From Acidimicrobiales bacterium (GTDB lineage Bacteria; Actinomycetota; Acidimicrobiia; Acidimicrobiales; Palsa-688): a stretch of DNA of 64,000 nucleotides. Each line of letters starts with the position of its first letter. Position 1 is the stretch's first letter. Shown piece after piece: positions 62,007-64,000 of the stretch. The position numbers were made by a program, and so were the translations under genes. The stretch is from NCBI GenBank assembly GCA_035533095.1, contig DATLUM010000106.1:1-64000 (forward strand), read 5' to 3'. The notes beneath the pieces were generated by a model. It was not told where the DNA came from. It ran no database searches and saw only the letters and a program-made list of their open reading frames with translations.

Positions 62007-62930
62007 TCAGGGTAGCGGCCGCGAGCGGTGGGCACCGGTCGCCGGTTCCGCCATCCGGGATGCGCCGGCGGGAGCGAACCGGTGCCAGGCGGCGGCCGCG
62101 ATCAGCCTGGCCGCCAACCCGACTGCGACCAGTGGCAGGGCTGCACGCTTCGGCCCGGCGGTCGTCCGAGCTGCGAATCGCCACATGGAACGGTGGTGCG
62201 CGGCGAGCATCCTGTACGGGTGGCGGTCCGCCGACACCCCCTGCACGTGCACCACCTCGGCGCACGGCTCGTATGCGACCTCCCATCCTGCTCGCCGCGC
62301 CCGCCAGCAGAGATCCACGTCCTCCATGTACATGAAATACGACGGGTCGAAACCTCCGAGAAGGTCCCACACGTCGCGCCTGATCAAGAAGCAGGCGCCG
62401 GACACCCAGTCGACCCTCGCCGGAAGGTCGTGGTCGGCGTCGAGCAGCCGGTACCTGCGGGTGAACCGGTTGCGGGGCATGACCATCCCGAGCAGCCCGT
62501 GCCCGATCGCGTCGACCAGGTTCGGGAAGGTTCGTACCGACGGGTAGACGGAGCCGTCGGGGTTCAGGATCCTCGGTCCGACGATCCCCAGGCGGGAATC
62601 GGATTCGAGGGCGGCGACCAAACCGGCGACCGCACCGGGACACACCTCGACGTCGGGGTTGGCTATCAACAGCATGGGCTCGCTCTCGGCGGCGGGCGTC
62701 CCGGCTCCGAGGTTCGCTGCCCGGCCGTAACCCAGGTTCGCGCCGGTCTGCACCCAATGCGCGGAGCTGCGAGCAACCACGTCGCGTGAGCCGTCGGTGG
62801 AACCGTTGTCCACGACGACCGCCGTCTTTATCCCCTCGATCTCCAGCGTCGACAAGCAACGCTCGAGGTGGTCTGCAGCGTTGTAGTTGACGACAACCGC
62901 CGCCACGCTTGCCCCGAGCCGGCCGCTCAC
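62007..62930 (-). CDS. GT2-family glycosyltransferase (rhamnosyltransferase-like)
   Basis: 307 residues from GTG 62930 overlapping the uxs stop as GTGA. Seen: VAAVVVNYNAADHLERCLST, VVDNGSTDGSRDVVA, ANPDVEVCPGAV, VSGACFLIRRDVWDLLGGFD and YFMYMEDVDLCWRARRAGW, the block typical of WbbL-like rhamnosyltransferases. The C-terminus is a hydrophobic, membrane-associated helix pair. Probably adds a sugar to the lipid-linked intermediate made by this cluster. Confidence 0.88.
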   Translation of the reverse strand: MSGRLGASVAAVVVNYNAADHLERCLSTLEIEGIKTAVVVDNGSTDGSRDVVARSSAHWVQTGANLGYGRAANLGAGTPAAESEPMLLIANPDVEVCPGAVAGLVAALESDSRLGIVGPRILNPDGSVYPSVRTFPNLVDAIGHGLLGMVMPRNRFTRRYRLLDADHDLPARVDWVSGACFLIRRDVWDLLGGFDPSYFMYMEDVDLCWRARRAGWEVAYEPCAEVVHVQGVSADRHPYRMLAAHHRSMWRFAARTTAGPKRAALPLVAVGLAARLIAAAAWHRFAPAGASRMAEPATGAHRSRPLP

Positions 62931-63865
62931 CTCGCCGCAGTCGCTCTGAACCACTCGACGGTTCGCGCCAAACCGTCGCGCAGCGGCGTCACCGGCTCCC
63001 ATCCGAGCTTCGTGCGCGCGATCGTCAGGTCGGGCCGGCGCTGCGTGGGGTCGTCCGCCGGCAGCGGAAGATGCGCCATCTCGGACTTCGAGCCCGCCAG
63101 CTCGATGATCAGCGAGGCGATCTCGGCGATCGTCCGTTCGTCGTCGTTGCCGATGTTCACCGGCGTGGACACGTCCGATTCCAGTAGCGCGAGCAGGCCG
63201 GTCACTTCATCCTCGACGAAGCACAGGCTGCGTGTCTGGGTCCCGTCCCCGTACACCGTGAGCGGTTCGCCTCGGAGCGCCTGCGTGGCGAAGTTGGACA
63301 CCACCCGCCCGTCGTCGTGACGCATGCCCGGGCCGTACGTGTTGAAGATCCGCGCAATCCGCACCTCGACGCCGTGGCGCCGCTGGTACGCCATCGTCAG
63401 CGCCTCGCCGAACCGCTTTGCCTCGTCGTAGACGGACCGCAGCCCGACCGGGTTGACGTTGCCCCAGTAGCTCTCGGGTTGGGGATGCACCTGCGGGTCG
63501 CCGTACACCTCGCTCGTCGACGCCTGTAGGAATCGAGCACCGGTGCGGACACACAGCTCGAGAAGGTTCACCACGCCCCGGCTCCCGGTCTCCAGGATCT
63601 CGAGCGACAGGGGCACGAAATCGGCAGGTGACGCCGGGCAGGCCAGGTTGACGACCGCGTCGAGCGGGCCGGCGTCGAACTCCGCCAGCGAGGCGATGTC
63701 GGCCTCGACGAACGTGTACCCGGGTTCGTCTTGGAAGTCCTTGACGTTGCCGACGGTCCCGGTCACGAGGTTGTCGACGCAGATCACCTCGTCGCCGCGA
63801 TCGAGGAGTCGGCTGCACATGCAGCGGCCGATGAAGCCGGCGCCGCCGGCCACGAGTATGCGCAC
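62927..63865 (-). CDS. uxs: UDP-glucuronate decarboxylase (UDP-xylose synthase)
   Basis: 312 residues from a GTG directly after the upstream stop. NAD-dependent SDR with GGAGFIGRCM, NLACPASPADFVPLSLEI, QASTSEVYGDPQVHPQPESY and the YDEAKR catalytic block, the set that separates UXS from plain epimerases. It converts UDP-glucuronate to UDP-xylose. The adjacent UDP-glucose dehydrogenase supplies UDP-glucuronate, so the two form a pathway pair. Confidence 0.92.
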   Translation of the reverse strand: MRILVAGGAGFIGRCMCSRLLDRGDEVICVDNLVTGTVGNVKDFQDEPGYTFVEADIASLAEFDAGPLDAVVNLACPASPADFVPLSLEILETGSRGVVNLLELCVRTGARFLQASTSEVYGDPQVHPQPESYWGNVNPVGLRSVYDEAKRFGEALTMAYQRRHGVEVRIARIFNTYGPGMRHDDGRVVSNFATQALRGEPLTVYGDGTQTRSLCFVEDEVTGLLALLESDVSTPVNIGNDDERTIAEIASLIIELAGSKSEMAHLPLPADDPTQRRPDLTIARTKLGWEPVTPLRDGLARTVEWFRATAAR

Positions 63866-64000
63866 CTACGACCTGCCCATACCGGCGTACTCGCATCCGG
63901 CCGAGCGGGCCGACGCCGGATCCAGCATATTTCGGGTGTCGACGATCGAAGGGTGCTCCATCGTCGCCGCGACCTTCTTGAGGTCGAGGCTGCAGAACTC
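63866..64000 (-). CDS. ugd: UDP-glucose 6-dehydrogenase, C-terminal end (runs off the right edge)
   Basis: Only 44 codons plus a TAG stop are inside. The visible sequence SLDLKKVAATMEHPSIVDTR followed by NMLDPASARSAGCEYAGMGR matches the extreme C-terminus of UDP-glucose/GDP-mannose dehydrogenases (VIVDTRN-LDP block). The stop abuts the uxs GTG, confirming the operon. Produces UDP-glucuronate for Uxs. Confidence 0.85.
   Translation of the reverse strand, partial: EFCSLDLKKVAATMEHPSIVDTRNMLDPASARSAGCEYAGMGRS

Overview
The window is a G+C-rich chromosomal segment from an actinobacterium. The main clues are coenzyme F420 genes (fbiA, fbiB), an MftD-type flavoprotein of the mycofactocin family, a DUF3499 - phosphomannomutase - Trm112-like - SIS isomerase neighbourhood, frequent GTG/TTG starts, and many 4-bp ATGA/GTGA gene overlaps. 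A class such as Acidimicrobiia fits, but this is inference; no rRNA or other phylogenetic marker is present. I found no tRNA, rRNA, CRISPR array, insertion sequence, prophage or origin. The segment reads as ordinary chromosome, with the accessory content mostly at the left end (0-31 kb) and in the sugar cluster at the right end (53-64 kb).

Layout. 0-9 kb: a truncated secreted protein; an IorB/IorA molybdenum hydroxylase pair facing two cupin genes and a LuxR-type ATPase regulator (LAL); then a secreted lysyl-oxidase-like protein. 8.6-14.2 kb: a beta-class DNA methyltransferase with an extra C-terminal domain, a DUF3089 lipoprotein hydrolase, a lone mftD, and a secreted beta-helix protein. 14.2-17.3 kb: biotin genes bioA-bioF-bioD. 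17.4-19.9 kb: alkB plus a polytopic membrane protein. 19.9-25.2 kb: an AI-2E family transporter, a LiaF-like/histidine kinase/response regulator operon, a small membrane protein, a probable structured RNA with its own consensus promoter and terminator hairpin, and a membrane-anchored protein. 25.2-29.5 kb: two coupled cell-wall hydrolases (CHAP with six repeats, NlpC/P60) and a pseudokinase/FHA-zinc-ribbon pair. 29.5-31.2 kb: a DUF732 lipoprotein, a truncated haemoglobin and an alpha/beta hydrolase.

31.1-47.7 kb is core: ftsX, ftsE, prfB, secA, a DUF2079 membrane protein, an orphan NarL-type response regulator, an SIS-type sugar isomerase, a Trm112-like protein, a very large in-frame fusion of a membrane protein with phosphomannomutase, a 55-residue zinc-ribbon protein, a CPBP protease, DUF3499 and ftsH. 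47.7-64 kb is envelope and polysaccharide biosynthesis: DUF5719, a giant GT2 membrane protein, a phasin-like coiled-coil protein behind a promoter with tandem operator-like repeats, GDP-6-deoxymannose reductase, three GT4 glycosyltransferases, the fbiA-fbiB pair, and a tight six-gene minus-strand operon (ugd-uxs-GT2-anchored protein-sugar nucleotidyltransferase-galE-like).

Working together: the sugar-phosphate enzymes at 39-42 kb and the nucleotidyltransferase, epimerases and UDP-sugar enzymes at 53-64 kb can supply mannose-, deoxymannose-, galactose- and xylose-type nucleotide sugars to the glycosyltransferases and GT-C-like membrane proteins. FtsEX, CHAP, NlpC/P60 and the LiaF-like system deal with wall remodelling and envelope stress. 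The points most worth a second look are the unassigned RNA at about 24.27-24.59 kb, the membrane-protein/phosphomannomutase fusion, the orphan mftD, and the pseudokinase/FHA pair.
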